64,000 nt of DNA from Pectobacterium araliae (GCF_037076465.1 NZ_AP028908.1:868001-932000), one strand, 5' to 3'; numbered from the stretch's first letter, positions 1 through 10,389 are shown. Notes: generated by a model not told the origin, from the letters alone. Made by a program: numbers and translations.

Positions 1-1
1 G

Positions 2-1207
2 CAGAGTGAAGTGGTCGCGTCTGCCTATGGCGATCAGGAGCTATCATTTGGCCCGGATTATCTGATTCCGAAACCGTTCGATCCGCGGCTGATCATCAAG
101 ATTGCACCGGCAGTGGCGAAAGCGGCAATGGATTCCGGCGTGGCAACGCGCCCGATCGCAGACTTCGATGCCTATATCGAAAAACTGACCCAGTTCGTCT
201 ACAAAACCAACCTGTTCATGAAGCCGATCTTTGCACAGGCGCGTCAGCAGCCGAAGCGCGTGGTATTTGCCGAAGGTGAAGATGCGCGCGTGCTGCACGC
301 CACGCAGGAATTAGTCACGCTAGGGTTGGCGTTCCCGATTCTGATTGGTCGCCCAAGCGTCATTGAAATGCGCCTGCAAAAGCTGGGGCTGCAACTGACC
401 ATCGGTAAAGATTTCGAAGTGGTCAATAACGAATCCGATCCGCGCTTCAAAGAATATTGGAACGAGTATTTTGAACTGATGAAGCGTCGCGGCGTGTCGC
501 AGGAAAAAGCGCAGCGTGCGGTGATCGGTAACCCGACGCTGATTGGTTCGATTATGGTTCACCGTGGCGAAGCGGATGCGCTGATTTGTGGCACGATTGG
601 CACCTATGAAGAGCACTTCGATGTGGTTGAGAAAGTGTTCGGCTACCGCGAGGGTGTGCACGCCGCGGGCGCGATGAACGCGCTGATGCTGCCGAGCGGC
701 AACACCTTCATCGCTGATACCTACGTCAATGCCGACCCGACGCCGGAACAACTGGCGGAAATTACTCTGATGGCGGCTGAAAGCGTGCGTCGTTTCGGTA
801 TCGAACCGAAAGTCGCGCTGCTGTCGCACTCTAGCTTCGGCACCTCGGATTCCCCGACGGCACAGAAGATGCGGGCAACGCTGGCGTTGGTGAACAAGCT
901 GGCACCGGAATTGGAGATCGACGGCGAGATGCACGGCGATGCCGCGTTGGTGGAAACGATCCGCCGCGAACAGATGCCAGACAGTCCGCTGAAAGGCTCG
1001 GCTAACATTCTGATTATGCCGAACATGGAATCGGCACGTATCAGCTATAACCTGCTGCGTGTGTCGTCTTCTGAAGGTGTGACGGTTGGGCCAGTATTGA
1101 TGGGGATCGCGAAACCGGTACACATCCTGACGCCGATTGCTTCGGTACGCCGGATTGTGAATATGGTGGCGCTGGCGGTGGTGGAAGCACAAACCAAGCC
1201 GCTGTAA
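2..1207 (+). CDS. maeB: NADP-dependent malic enzyme MaeB, C-terminal part (5' end outside window)
   Basis: The reading frame is open from the left edge, so only about the last 400 residues are present; the N-terminal malic enzyme catalytic part lies outside. What is seen is the end of the NAD(P)-binding region (SAYGDQELSFGPDYLIPKPFDPRL) followed by the phosphotransacetylase-like C-terminal domain that marks MaeB (about 760 residues in E. coli) and distinguishes it from MaeA. MaeB decarboxylates malate to pyruvate and makes NADPH in the cytoplasm; the PTA-like domain is known as a regulatory domain responding to acetyl-CoA. A strong terminator follows the stop codon. A GTG at position 11 is internal, not a start. 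Confidence 0.95.
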   Translation, partial: QSEVVASAYGDQELSFGPDYLIPKPFDPRLIIKIAPAVAKAAMDSGVATRPIADFDAYIEKLTQFVYKTNLFMKPIFAQARQQPKRVVFAEGEDARVLHATQELVTLGLAFPILIGRPSVIEMRLQKLGLQLTIGKDFEVVNNESDPRFKEYWNEYFELMKRRGVSQEKAQRAVIGNPTLIGSIMVHRGEADALICGTIGTYEEHFDVVEKVFGYREGVHAAGAMNALMLPSGNTFIADTYVNADPTPEQLAEITLMAAESVRRFGIEPKVALLSHSSFGTSDSPTAQKMRATLALVNKLAPELEIDGEMHGDAALVETIRREQMPDSPLKGSANILIMPNMESARISYNLLRVSSSEGVTVGPVLMGIAKPVHILTPIASVRRIVNMVALAVVEAQTKPL

Positions 1208-1227
1208 AGAGTTCCATTAATACAGAC

Positions 1228-1257
1228 AAACCCAGTCGATTGTTGGCTGGGTTTTTT
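1228..1257 (+). terminator. Rho-independent terminator of maeB
   Basis: AAACCCAG (1228-1235) pairs with CTGGGTTT (1247-1254) and runs into a T tract. It lies 20 bases after the maeB stop codon and abuts the stop of the small convergent gene, so it may serve both. Confidence 0.85.
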
Positions 1258-1444
1258 ATTTACGCAGTTTATCGACCAGATGATGGCCTAGCCAATATGA
1301 ACCGATGAGGCCAAAAACCCCGGCGGGGAACAACAGACTATCGGGGAATATAGCGACGACAATAACAGTAGAAAAAATACAGAGAATAAATGTCAGTATC
1401 ATGGAAAGAATATCGAGTAAAACTGATTTCGCTGCCTTCAGCAT
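1256..1444 (-). CDS. Small hydrophobic protein, probable two-segment membrane protein
   Basis: A 62-residue frame on the minus strand, ending at the maeB terminator. The ATG at 1444 is preceded by an AGGA about 10 bases upstream. The sequence has two hydrophobic stretches (about residues 9-34, rich in L/I/V, and 37-53 with GVFGLIGSYWLG) and a basic tail (DKLRK), as in a small inner membrane protein. I do not recognise the family. Good ribosome binding site, high hydrophobicity and convergent placement argue for a real gene, but chance cannot be excluded. Confidence 0.5.
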   Translation of the reverse strand: MLKAAKSVLLDILSMILTFILCIFSTVIVVAIFPDSLLFPAGVFGLIGSYWLGHHLVDKLRK

Positions 1445-1529
1445 AACGTCATCATCCTAAAATTGCTTTTCCCTTAATCGCGTACAACATAACACACCAT
1501 TTTCAGCCAAACAGGGATTTTCTATACCG

Positions 1530-1571
1530 TGGCATAAGTTAAATCAATGGAATAATTTTGGTTTTATGCCA
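1530..1571. promoter_or_regulatory. Inverted repeat in the leader of the permease gene
   Basis: TGGCATAA (1530-1537) and TTATGCCA (1564-1571) form a perfect 8-base inverted repeat with 26 bases between, 70 bases before the permease start. It could be an operator or a leader hairpin; it does not look like a TyrR box. Just after it, CGCCTC...GGGGGGC before a T run (about 1579-1612) could fold as a weak terminator-like hairpin. Confidence 0.3.
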
Positions 1572-1640
1572 TGATTCCGCCTCGTCTATAGGGGGGCTTT
1601 TTCCTCAGATTCGATAAAAACTAACGAGCGAATATCGGTT

Positions 1641-2915
1641 ATGGCAACACGCGCAGTGAAAGAAAATACTGTAGAAAAAAACGGTACAGAAAAGCGTCTT
1701 CCTTCGCTATTTGGCGGATCGATGATTATTGCAGGGACGATTATCGGTGCGGGGATGTTTTCCCTGCCAGTGGTGATGTCGGGTGCCTGGTTTTTTTGGT
1801 CATTTGCCGTGTTAGTGTTTACCTGGTTTTGTATGTATCACTCAGGGTTAATGATACTGGAAGCGAACCTGAATTATCAGAGCGGTGCCAGCTTTGATAC
1901 ATTGACCAAAGATCTGCTGGGTAAGCGCTGGAATATCGTTAACGGCATATCCATTGCCTTTGTCCTTTATATCCTGACCTACGCCTATATCTCGGCGAGT
2001 GGTTCCATTATCCATCACACGCTTGCGGAGATGTCGATCGACTTTTCCGCCCGCGTCGGCGGCTGCCTGTTTGCGCTGTTTGTCGCATTGACTGTGTGGT
2101 GGAGTACCTCGGCGGTGAGCCGCATGACCGCGTTTTTTCTGGCGGCAAAGGTACTGACCTTTTTCATGACGTTCGGCAGCCTGCTGTGGAACGTTAAGCC
2201 AGTGATTTTACTCAATGTTGCGGAAGAAGCCCCCAGCTATCTACCGTATGTGCTGATGACGTTACCCTTTTGTCTGGCCTCTTTCGGCTTTCATGGCAAC
2301 GTTCCCAGTTTGGTGAAGCATTACGGCCACAAGCCACAGATAATCAAGCGTTGCCTGTTTATTGGCAGCGTGCTGGCGCTGGTGATGTATGCCATCTGGC
2401 TGATTGGCACGATGGGAAATATTGCTCGTCCTGATTTTATCGCGATTGCGGAGCAGGGCGGCAATATTGACGTTCTGGTGCAGACGCTGGGCGGCGTGTT
2501 GAACAGTCCTTATTTGGATGTATTGCTCACCGTCTTTTCCAATTTTGCGGTTGCCTGTTCGTTTCTTGGGGTGACGCTGGGGCTGTTTGATTATTTGGCG
2601 GATTTGCTGAAATTTGACGATAGCCGAATGGGAAGAGCCAAAACGGCATTGGTGACCTTTCTGCCACCGATTATCGGTGGCTTGCTGTACCCGAACGGTT
2701 TTATTTACGCGATTGGGTTTGCTGGGTTAGCTGCCACCGTATGGGCGGTGATTACGCCGGCGTTGCTGGCGCTTGCATCACGTCGCCGCTTCGGTAGCCC
2801 GCAGTTCCGCGTGCGGGGCGGTAATGCGATGATCGCGCTGGTGCTGCTATTTGGTATCGGCACCGCGCTGATACATATTCTTTCCAGCCTCGAACTGTTA
2901 CCGGTTTATCGCTAA
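1641..2915 (+). CDS. Aromatic amino acid permease (Mtr/TnaB type, HAAAP family)
   Basis: 424 residues with about 11 hydrophobic segments, close to the 414-415 residues of E. coli Mtr and TnaB. The N-terminal motif [19 protein letters not shown] (residues about 25-43) is the hallmark of the hydroxy/aromatic amino acid permeases, and the [14 protein letters not shown] stretch near residue 218 is typical of Mtr/TnaB. It should import tryptophan or indole by proton symport across the inner membrane. No tnaA lies nearby, so Mtr-like tryptophan uptake is as likely as TnaB. ATG at 1641 is used; the Shine-Dalgarno is weak. The leader carries an 8-base inverted repeat. Confidence 0.85.
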   Translation: MATRAVKENTVEKNGTEKRLPSLFGGSMIIAGTIIGAGMFSLPVVMSGAWFFWSFAVLVFTWFCMYHSGLMILEANLNYQSGASFDTLTKDLLGKRWNIVNGISIAFVLYILTYAYISASGSIIHHTLAEMSIDFSARVGGCLFALFVALTVWWSTSAVSRMTAFFLAAKVLTFFMTFGSLLWNVKPVILLNVAEEAPSYLPYVLMTLPFCLASFGFHGNVPSLVKHYGHKPQIIKRCLFIGSVLALVMYAIWLIGTMGNIARPDFIAIAEQGGNIDVLVQTLGGVLNSPYLDVLLTVFSNFAVACSFLGVTLGLFDYLADLLKFDDSRMGRAKTALVTFLPPIIGGLLYPNGFIYAIGFAGLAATVWAVITPALLALASRRRFGSPQFRVRGGNAMIALVLLFGIGTALIHILSSLELLPVYR

Positions 2916-2943
2916 GTGATGTGTGCTTACCCGTTAAAGCAGA

Positions 2944-2966
2944 AGAGGCGGGATGGTTACCGCCTC
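2944..2966 (-). terminator. Possible terminator between the permease and yaiI
   Basis: GAGGCGG (2944-2950) pairs with CCGCCTC (2960-2966). On the minus strand it is followed by the T-rich TTCTGCTTT, so it suits the yaiI-hemF side better than the permease, which lacks a T run after it. Confidence 0.45.
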
Positions 2967-2986
2967 AGATAACGACTCTCAGATGG

Positions 2987-3439
2987 CTATGACTTCCGCA
3001 CCTGCTGCAACCACTTATCCAGTTCATTGGCAAACTGCTGACGGTCGCGCTGGTTTAAGGTGCTGGGGCCACCCGTCTGTATGCCGCTGGCGCGCATGGT
3101 GTCCATAAAATCCCGCATATTCAGGCGTTCCCGAATGGTATCTGGCGTATAACGCTCGCCGCGTGGGTTTAATGCAATGCCGCCTTTTTCGATCACTTCC
3201 GATGCCAGTGGGATATCGGCAGTGATCACCAGATCGCCCGTTTCAACGCGGCGTACAATTTCATTGTCGGCGACGTCAAAACCTGCCGAAACGCGCAGCG
3301 TATGAATAAAGCGCGATGGCGGCACTTTTATGGTCTGGTTGGCAACCAGCGTGACCGGTATTTGTGTGCGATCCGCCGCGCGAAAGAGCACTTCTTTGAT
3401 GACGTTAGGGCAGGCGTCGGCATCGACCCAAATCTGCAT
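2987..3439 (-). CDS. yaiI: YaiI/YqxD family protein (UPF0178)
   Basis: 150 residues, against 152 in E. coli YaiI. It begins [21 protein letters not shown], the family signature with conserved aspartates, and keeps [16 protein letters not shown] in the middle, as in PIN-like metal-binding nuclease folds. The biochemical function is not established. It lies just 3 bases after hemF on the same strand and is probably co-transcribed with it. The start has an AGGAAACATAAGTC context. Confidence 0.9.
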   Translation of the reverse strand: MQIWVDADACPNVIKEVLFRAADRTQIPVTLVANQTIKVPPSRFIHTLRVSAGFDVADNEIVRRVETGDLVITADIPLASEVIEKGGIALNPRGERYTPDTIRERLNMRDFMDTMRASGIQTGGPSTLNQRDRQQFANELDKWLQQVRKS

Positions 3440-3442
3440 GAC

Positions 3443-4453
<1,011 letters not shown>

Positions 4454-4556
4454 TCACCTGTTGTGTGATTCCTGATGGCGCCGCGCAATTTGCGATTGCG
4501 TCTGATAAAAATCACGCGATAATCACGATTTACCTTATTGCAAAATGGCGACTGTG

Positions 4557-4982
4557 ATGGAAATCCGCATATTCAGACAGGATGACTTTGAAGCCGTGAT
4601 CACCCTCTGGGAACGTTGTGATTTGCTGCGTCCGTGGAACGATCCTGAAATGGACATCGAACGTAAGCTCAACCACGATCCCGATCTGTTTCTGGTCGCA
4701 GAGGTGAACGGCGAAATTGTAGCATCGGTGATGGGCGGGTACGACGGCCACCGAGGTTCAGCGTATTATCTGGGCGTGCACCCGGATTTTCGTGGGCGCG
4801 GGATTGCCAACGCGTTGATTAGCCGGCTGGAGAAAAAACTGATTGCCCGTGGTTGTCCGAAGATCCACCTGATGGTGCGTGAAGATAACGACGCGGTGAT
4901 CGGCATGTATGAAAAGCTCGACTATGAGATCGTCGATAGCGTTACGCTGGGAAAACGCCTGATTGAAGATCGCGAATATTGA
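4557..4982 (+). CDS. ypeA: GNAT-family acetyltransferase YpeA
   Basis: 141 residues, the same as E. coli YpeA, and nearly colinear with it ([24 protein letters not shown]...KRLIEDREY). The acetyl-CoA-binding motif of the GNAT fold is visible as [18 protein letters not shown] (R/Q-x-x-G-x-G/A, about residues 75-92). The natural acceptor is not known. The start was set at MEIR to match the family; a frame from ATG 4545 adds four residues. It is divergent from hemF, the same arrangement as in other enterobacteria. Confidence 0.92.
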   Translation: MEIRIFRQDDFEAVITLWERCDLLRPWNDPEMDIERKLNHDPDLFLVAEVNGEIVASVMGGYDGHRGSAYYLGVHPDFRGRGIANALISRLEKKLIARGCPKIHLMVREDNDAVIGMYEKLDYEIVDSVTLGKRLIEDREY

Positions 4983-5392
4983 TCTCGGTTTGCTTTCTGT
5001 CGCCGTTTAACGGCGCTACATTCCGTGAACATTGTTAGAGCATGGGGCAGAAAGATTGTCCGATATCTGTCGGGCAATCAGGACATACTGAATAGTTAAT
5101 GCCAAACGTTCGTCCTCGACCTTGGTTCTCGCACAGTGACGCAGAACCGTAGGTTGGGCTATAGAGTAGCGGTGTTCGCTGGCGCCAAACGCTGGATAGC
5201 GTCGGAATGGAGCGTTGTGCGATCGTTTACGTGAGCAACTGAACTGGATCGGGTGTTTTCCGGCAGCGTGTTGCCTTTGCCCATGCGTTGATTACCAAAG
5301 ATGTTATCTACAGACCTTTCGGTTATCGGAAGGTCTGTGGTTCTGGTTGGTTTCCCCCTATACTCTCCCGCAGGATTATCCCGTCTATTTAC
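4983..5392. other. Gene-free interval rich in stem-loops
   Basis: No convincing gene in this 410-base stretch. Three inverted repeats are visible: GATTGTCCGA/TCGGGCAATC (5054-5079, one G-U pair), GGTTCT/AGAACC (5124-5148), and CAGACCTTTC/GGAAGGTCTG (5311-5337, one G-U pair). They could be terminators, a decayed intergenic repeat or part of a small RNA. E. coli has yfeZ between ypeA and yfeY; I find no yfeZ here. Confidence 0.5.
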
Positions 5393-5420
5393 GGCACTTT
5401 TCGTTGCTCGCAGACTCCAA
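5393..5420 (+). promoter_or_regulatory. Candidate sigma-E promoter of yfeY
   Basis: GGCACTT (5393-5399), a 16-base spacer and TCCAA (5416-5420) resemble the sigma-E consensus GGAACTT-N16-TCAAA. Predicted transcription would start near 5426, about 50 bases before the yfeY ATG. In E. coli yfeY belongs to the RpoE regulon, which supports the call. Confidence 0.5.
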
Positions 5421-5478
5421 CTCCCATCTTGCCAGGGGGCTGGTGACGGAAGCCGTTTAATTTTGAGGAGTACACACC

Positions 5479-6096
5479 ATGAATTTTCGCTCGCTATCTT
5501 TGGGATTACCGCTCGTGTTGGGGTTGCCGCTACTGCTGACCGGATGCAGCACGCTTTCCCATTTTTCCTGGTCCAGCCTATCGCCGTTTAACTGGTTCGG
5601 CAGTTCGTTGCAGATCACGGATGCGGGCGTCGGCGGCATTAATGCGGGTACGCCGTTATCTGAAGGCGCGTTACAGAACGCGCTGGATGGCCGTTATCAA
5701 CTGCGTAGTGGAATGGGCACGTCCAATGGTCAATTGGTGGCGTTTTATCAGGCGTTGGATGGCAAAGAGGTGAAGCTGATCATCAGCGGCCAGCCGAAGG
5801 GCAGCGTGCGCAAAGTCGAAGTCATGGACCCAGCGATTGGCAGTGCTGGTGGCGTGAAGATCGGTGATGTCTTTAGCAATATCTACAGCAAAGCCTTTGA
5901 GTCCTGCCAGTTAGGGCAAGGTGATGATGCGCAGGGCGTTGAATGCGCCGCGCCCCAGAGCACGCATATCAGCTACATCTATTCCGGCGAGTGGAGTGGT
6001 CCAGAAGGTTTGATGCCGTCCGATGATATCCTGAAAAACTGGAAAGTGAGCAAAATCGTGTGGCACGCGCAGGCGCGTAACACATCCGTTTTATAA
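5479..6096 (+). CDS. yfeY: RpoE-regulated lipoprotein YfeY
   Basis: 205 residues (E. coli YfeY 191). The N-terminus MNFRSLSLGLPLVLGLPLLLTGCS carries a lipobox (LLTGC), so the mature protein begins at Cys23 or 24 and is anchored in an envelope membrane, probably the outer one. The rest matches YfeY (DAGVGGINAGTPL, QPKGSVRKVEVMD, WKVSKIVWHAQA). Its molecular role is unknown; in E. coli it is an envelope-stress gene. AGGAG at 5464-5468 gives a clear ribosome binding site. A strong terminator follows. Confidence 0.93.
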   Translation: MNFRSLSLGLPLVLGLPLLLTGCSTLSHFSWSSLSPFNWFGSSLQITDAGVGGINAGTPLSEGALQNALDGRYQLRSGMGTSNGQLVAFYQALDGKEVKLIISGQPKGSVRKVEVMDPAIGSAGGVKIGDVFSNIYSKAFESCQLGQGDDAQGVECAAPQSTHISYIYSGEWSGPEGLMPSDDILKNWKVSKIVWHAQARNTSVL

Positions 6097-6146
6097 AGGG
6101 GGGTCTTGACGTTAACGGACTAATTTGTCTTCACGCAAGGTAAAAG

Positions 6147-6190
6147 TCAGGCGGCTTCCGGTATGATACCCGCGCCGCCTGATTTCTTTT
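6147..6190 (+). terminator. Rho-independent terminator of yfeY
   Basis: TCAGGCGGC (6147-6155) and GCCGCCTGA (6174-6182) form a 9-base stem followed by TTTCTTTT. It separates yfeY from yfeX. Confidence 0.8.
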
Positions 6191-6267
6191 CCGGCAGCCG
6201 TATTTGCTGTAACCACAGTAGTAAACCATAACAACAAAAGAAAAAACTGACGCTTGAGGAAGCAGAA

Positions 6268-7167
6268 ATGACACCAATTCAAAGCGGTATTTTATTGGAA
6301 CACCGCCGTTTTGCCATTTTTATGGAAGCGATGATTCAGGGCGAGTTTGATGCTATCCGGCAGGGATGCAAAAAATTCTGTCAGACATTACAAGATTTAC
6401 AGCAGCAGTATCCCGATGCCGGGTTAGGCGCGGTGCTGGCGTTTGGTAACGATGTTTGGCGCGATTTGGACTGCAACCACAGCGCGGCGGAGCTGAAATC
6501 GTTTACGCCGCTGGGTAAAGGGCTTGCCCCAGCAACGCAGCGCGATCTGTTGATCCACATCCAATCGCTCCGCCACGATGTTAACTTCACGCTGGCACAG
6601 GCTGCGCTGGCTGCGTTTGGTAGCGCGATTCGCATTGAAGAAGAGACGCACGGTTTCCGCTGGGTGGACGATCGCGATTTAAGTGGCTTTATCGACGGTA
6701 CGGAAAACCCACAGGGTGAAGCACGGCACGCCGTGGCAATTATCCCTGAAGACCAGCCGGATGCAGGCGGCAGCTACGTGTTTACCCAACGCTGGGAACA
6801 CAATCTGAAGCAGTTGCAGCGGTTCAGCGTAGAACAACAGGAACAGATGATCGGTCGTACCAAGCAGGATAACGAAGAGCTGTCTTCCGATGCGCGACCT
6901 GTGACGTCGCACCTTAGCCGCGTGGATTTAAAGGAAGACGGCAAGGGCTTGAAAATCCTGCGTCAGAGTCTGCCTTATGGCACCGCGAGCGGGAAGAACG
7001 GGCTTTACTTCATCGCCTATTGTGCGCGACTGCACAACATTGAGCAGCAGTTGCTGAGTATGTTCGGCGATCGTGACGGCAAACGTGACGACATGCTGCG
7101 CTTTACTAGAGCGGTCAGCGGCAGCTACTTCTTTGCGCCGTCTTTGACGCAGCTTTTGTCACTGTAA
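6268..7167 (+). CDS. yfeX: DyP-type haem peroxidase YfeX
   Basis: 299 residues, identical in length to E. coli YfeX. The dye-decolourising peroxidase motif GFIDGTENP places the catalytic aspartate at Asp143; the proximal haem ligand is His215 (in [10 protein letters not shown]) and the distal arginine is Arg232 (in RQSLPYG). No signal peptide, so it is cytoplasmic. It uses hydrogen peroxide to oxidise porphyrinogens and dyes; a role in haem handling has been debated. AGGAAG before the ATG is a good ribosome binding site. It follows yfeY as in E. coli but has its own leader after the yfeY terminator. Confidence 0.95.
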   Translation: MTPIQSGILLEHRRFAIFMEAMIQGEFDAIRQGCKKFCQTLQDLQQQYPDAGLGAVLAFGNDVWRDLDCNHSAAELKSFTPLGKGLAPATQRDLLIHIQSLRHDVNFTLAQAALAAFGSAIRIEEETHGFRWVDDRDLSGFIDGTENPQGEARHAVAIIPEDQPDAGGSYVFTQRWEHNLKQLQRFSVEQQEQMIGRTKQDNEELSSDARPVTSHLSRVDLKEDGKGLKILRQSLPYGTASGKNGLYFIAYCARLHNIEQQLLSMFGDRDGKRDDMLRFTRAVSGSYFFAPSLTQLLSL

Positions 7168-7184
7168 GGTTTGACGCGTTTTCC

Positions 7185-7210
7185 TGATGCCTGTATTCGT
7201 GCAGGCATCA
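7185..7210 (+). terminator. Stem-loop after yfeX
   Basis: TGATGCCTG (7185-7193) and CAGGCATCA (7202-7210) form a perfect 9-base stem with an 8-base loop, 18 bases after the yfeX stop. No T run follows directly, so termination is only probable. The rest of the gap up to 7459 is AT-rich and presumably holds the CysB-dependent cysP promoter, though I could not pick a CysB site with confidence. Confidence 0.5.
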
Positions 7211-7459
7211 ATACACGGCATCGGCTATCTTGCTGCGTTTTCTTTTTCTTTCTCCTCTTTTTTGCCGTTACCTTTCGCCGTCGTGTTATGCCCTTTAGCG
7301 CTTAAAAACTCCGAAATATTATATATAAAGGTTATATGTTAACCGCCACTTCCCCCTACACTGATTTTCGCGAATATGCGCATTTCAATATCGGTTATTC
7401 ACACGATAGCTCCCATAACAAAGCCTACCGAATAGGCGCTAACTCTGGCAGGACATAAG

Positions 7460-8488
7460 ATGAATCAAGTACAGGTGAAAGGCTGGCTGGTGAAGGGTTC
7501 TCTGGCGCTGTCATTGCTGCTGGGCGGGCAGAGCGTGGTCTCTGCTACCGAGCTGCTGAACAGCTCTTATGATGTGTCTCGTGAGCTATTTGTGGCGCTC
7601 AATCCCGGCTTTGAAAAGCAGTGGTTGTCGCAACATCCTAACGATCCGCTGACGATCAAACAATCGCATGCGGGTTCGTCTAAACAGGCATTGGCTATCC
7701 TGCAAGGGCTGAAGGCTGATGTCGTGACCTACAATCAGGTGACGGATGTCCAGATCCTACACGATCGCGGGCAACTGATTCCTGCTGACTGGCAGGCGCG
7801 TCTACCCAATAATAGCTCTCCGTTCTATTCCACCATGGCCTTTCTGGTTCGCAAGGGCAACCCAAAAGGGATTCACGACTGGAACGATCTGGTTCGTGAT
7901 GACGTGAAACTGATCTTCCCGAATCCGAAAACCTCTGGCAATGCCCGTTATACCTACCTTGCGGCCTGGGGCGCGACCAGTAAAGCTAATGGTGGCGATG
8001 AGGCTAAAACTCGCGCGTGGGTAACGCGTTTTCTGGCGAACGTTGAGGTATTTGATACTGGCGGGCGCGGCGCAACTACCACATTTGTGGAACGTAAGCT
8101 GGGCGATGTGTTGATCAGCTTTGAATCTGAGGTGAATAACATTCGTAACCAGTACGGTGCCGAGAACTACGAGGTGATCGTGCCGAAGGTCAACGTACTG
8201 GCAGAATTCCCGGTGGCGTGGGTTGATAAGAATGTGGAGAAGAATGGCACCGAACAGGCGGCAAAAGCCTATCTGAATTATCTCTATAGCCCAGACGCGC
8301 AGAAGGTGATCACCGATTTTTACTACCGTGTAAATAACCCTGAGCTGGCGCAAACGCTGAAATCTCGCTTCCCTGAAACCACGTTGTTCCGCGTGGAAGA
8401 TCAGTTTGGCTCGTGGCCACAGGTGATGAAGACCCACTTCGACACCGGTGGTGAATTGGATAAACTGCTGGCGGCTGGTCGTCAGTAA
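7460..8488 (+). CDS. cysP: Thiosulfate/sulfate-binding periplasmic protein CysP
   Basis: 342 residues (E. coli 338). A signal peptide ([19 protein letters not shown], about residues 13-31) precedes a mature protein starting [26 protein letters not shown], the typical CysP/Sbp opening. [27 protein letters not shown] and [19 protein letters not shown] are binding-protein signatures; the sequence follows CysP rather than Sbp. It captures thiosulfate or sulfate in the periplasm for CysU/CysW. Its stop codon overlaps the cysU start (TAATG). Regulation by CysB and sulfur starvation is expected from the family. Confidence 0.96.
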   Translation: MNQVQVKGWLVKGSLALSLLLGGQSVVSATELLNSSYDVSRELFVALNPGFEKQWLSQHPNDPLTIKQSHAGSSKQALAILQGLKADVVTYNQVTDVQILHDRGQLIPADWQARLPNNSSPFYSTMAFLVRKGNPKGIHDWNDLVRDDVKLIFPNPKTSGNARYTYLAAWGATSKANGGDEAKTRAWVTRFLANVEVFDTGGRGATTTFVERKLGDVLISFESEVNNIRNQYGAENYEVIVPKVNVLAEFPVAWVDKNVEKNGTEQAAKAYLNYLYSPDAQKVITDFYYRVNNPELAQTLKSRFPETTLFRVEDQFGSWPQVMKTHFDTGGELDKLLAAGRQ

Positions 8489-9321
8489 TGCCCTTTGGTT
8501 CGGGTAAGCGGGTGCTGCCGGGATTCGCGTTGAGTCTGGGTAGCAGCCTGCTGTTCGTCTGTCTGATTCTGCTGCTGCCCTTAAGTGCGCTGGTGATGCA
8601 ACTCTCGGAAATGAGTGTGGCGCAGTACTGGGCGGTGGTTTCCAATCCGCAGGTGGTGGCCGCTTACAAGGTCACGCTCTTGGCGGCAGGGTTGGCGACG
8701 GTCTTTAATGCCGGATTCGGCCTGTTAATGGCGTGGATTCTGACGCGCTATCACTTTCCCGGTCGAGCCCTGCTGGATGGGTTGATGGATTTACCCTTTG
8801 CGCTCCCCACCGCCGTGGCGGGGCTGACGCTGGCTGCGCTGTTTTCAACGACCGGCTGGTACGGCGCCTGGCTGGCAGAATATGGCATTAAGGTGTCTTA
8901 CACCTGGCTGGGGATTACGGTTGCGATGGCGTTCACCAGCATTCCTTTTGTGGTGCGTACCGTTCAACCCGTGTTGGAAGAGCTGGGGCCGGAATATGAA
9001 GAGGCAGCGCAGACGTTAGGAGCGAATCGCTGGCAGTGTTTTCGCTATGTCATTTTACCGGAGTTAACCCCGGCGCTCTTAACGGGAACGGCGCTGTCGT
9101 TTGCCCGTAGTCTGGGCGAATTTGGCGCGGTTATCTTTATTGCAGGGAATATCGCCTGGCAGACAGAAGTTGTTTCGCTGATGATTTTTGTCCGCTTGCA
9201 GGAGTTTGATTTTCCTGCTGCCAGCGCAATTGCTTCCGTCGTGTTAGCCGCGTCTCTCTTGATACTGTTTGCTGTCAACGTGCTGCAAAGCCGTTTTGGT
9301 CAACGAACCCGGAGCGTGTAA
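8488..9321 (+). CDS. cysU: Sulfate/thiosulfate ABC transporter permease CysU (CysT)
   Basis: 277 residues with about six membrane segments. The binding-protein-dependent permease loop EEAAQTLGANRWQCFRYVILPELTPALLTG (EAA motif, about residues 171-200), which contacts the ATPase, is intact. Translationally coupled to cysP and cysW by TAATG overlaps at both ends. Forms the inner membrane channel with CysW. The expected ATPase gene cysA is not in this operon. Confidence 0.96.
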   Translation: MPFGSGKRVLPGFALSLGSSLLFVCLILLLPLSALVMQLSEMSVAQYWAVVSNPQVVAAYKVTLLAAGLATVFNAGFGLLMAWILTRYHFPGRALLDGLMDLPFALPTAVAGLTLAALFSTTGWYGAWLAEYGIKVSYTWLGITVAMAFTSIPFVVRTVQPVLEELGPEYEEAAQTLGANRWQCFRYVILPELTPALLTGTALSFARSLGEFGAVIFIAGNIAWQTEVVSLMIFVRLQEFDFPAASAIASVVLAASLLILFAVNVLQSRFGQRTRSV

Positions 9322-10220
9322 TGGCAGAGATTCCTACCGTGACGCCGCGGCGTCAATCTCATCTTGTTCGGCAGGAACGTAACGGGGCGAGAGCCGCGCT
9401 GATTGCGTTGGGCGTGATATTATCGCTCATCATGCTGGTCATCCCCTTAGTGTCAATTTTTGCCGCTGCGCTGTCGCACGGGTTGGGGGGCGTCTGGCGT
9501 AACCTGAGCGATCCTGACATGCTGCATGCCATTGGCCTCACGCTGCTGGTGGTCGCGATTGTCGTGCCGGTGAATCTGGTGTTTGGCACGCTGCTGGCGT
9601 GGCTGCTCACGCGCTTTCAGTTTCCGGGGCGACAACTGTTGCTTACGTTGATCGACATTCCTTTTGCTGTTTCTCCGGTGGTGGCAGGTTTGCTCTATCT
9701 GCTCTTTTACAGCACCAACGGCCCGGTTGGCGGCTGGCTGGATGAACAAGGGTTACAGCTGATGTTTGCCTGGCCGGGGATTGTGCTGGTGACGATATTC
9801 GTGACCTGCCCGTTTATGGTCAGGGAGCTGGTTCCGGTGATGATGAGTCAGGGGAGCCAGGAAGAAGAAGCGGCGGTGTTGCTCGGTGCGTCAGGCTGGC
9901 AGGTGTTCTATCGGGTGACGCTACCGAATATTCGCTGGGCGCTGCTGTATGGCGTGGTGCTAACCAATGCCAGAGCGATTGGTGAGTTTGGCGCGGTGTC
10001 TGTGGTGTCGGGCTCGATTCGCGGTGAAACCTACACGCTGCCGCTACAGGTCGAATTGTTGCATCAGGATTATAACAGCGTGGGGGCGTTTACCGCTGCG
10101 GCGTTGTTAACCGTGATGGCGATACTGACGCTGTTCATCAAAAGCGCTTTGCAGTGGCGGGTAAAACGGCAAATGGCGCAAGGGCGGGAACAGAATCCGC
10201 CTGAAAAAGCAGTAAATTGA
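9321..10220 (+). CDS. cysW: Sulfate/thiosulfate ABC transporter permease CysW
   Basis: 299 residues (E. coli 291), about six membrane segments, with the EAA loop EEEAAVLLGASGWQVFYRVTLPNIRWALLYG. An N-terminal extension (MAEIPTVTPRRQSHLVRQERNGAR) precedes the first membrane segment. Starts within the cysU stop codon (TAATG). In E. coli and Yersinia cysA follows directly; here the next gene is cysM, 170 bases on, with a palindromic repeat in between. The transporter would need a CysA encoded elsewhere. Confidence 0.95.
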   Translation: MAEIPTVTPRRQSHLVRQERNGARAALIALGVILSLIMLVIPLVSIFAAALSHGLGGVWRNLSDPDMLHAIGLTLLVVAIVVPVNLVFGTLLAWLLTRFQFPGRQLLLTLIDIPFAVSPVVAGLLYLLFYSTNGPVGGWLDEQGLQLMFAWPGIVLVTIFVTCPFMVRELVPVMMSQGSQEEEAAVLLGASGWQVFYRVTLPNIRWALLYGVVLTNARAIGEFGAVSVVSGSIRGETYTLPLQVELLHQDYNSVGAFTAAALLTVMAILTLFIKSALQWRVKRQMAQGREQNPPEKAVN

Positions 10221-10242
10221 GATTGCTGGCAAAGTCAGATTT

Positions 10243-10310
10243 TAGGGGAAACACAGGGATGAGGTTCCCGTGGGGATACCTCGCCCTGTGGTAGCCCTGT
10301 GTATCTCGAA
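10243..10310. repeat. Palindromic intergenic repeat, copy 1 (cysW-cysM)
   Basis: Begins GGGGAAACACAGG and ends GCCCTGTGTATCTCGAA; the ends are imperfect inverted copies (AAACACAGGG/CCCTGTGT). A second copy lies at 33847-33906, with the same order of blocks: GGGAAACACAGG, TTCCCG, GGGAT-CCTC, CCCTGTGGT-GCC, GTGTATCTCGA. Copy 1 carries about seven extra bases (GATGAGG) in the left half. I do not recognise it as ERIC, REP or BoxC. Confidence 0.75.
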
Positions 10311-10389
10311 TTAACCATCATGGGTTTGTCAGCAACGTTAATTTTATCGTTCACTCTGTAAGTGGGTGAGACTTTTTAGGACTCAACTT

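Noticed and set aside
5215..5591. Two overlapping plus-strand frames upstream of and into yfeY
   Set aside because: No ribosome binding site, odd composition, and they cover the stem-loops and the candidate yfeY promoter.
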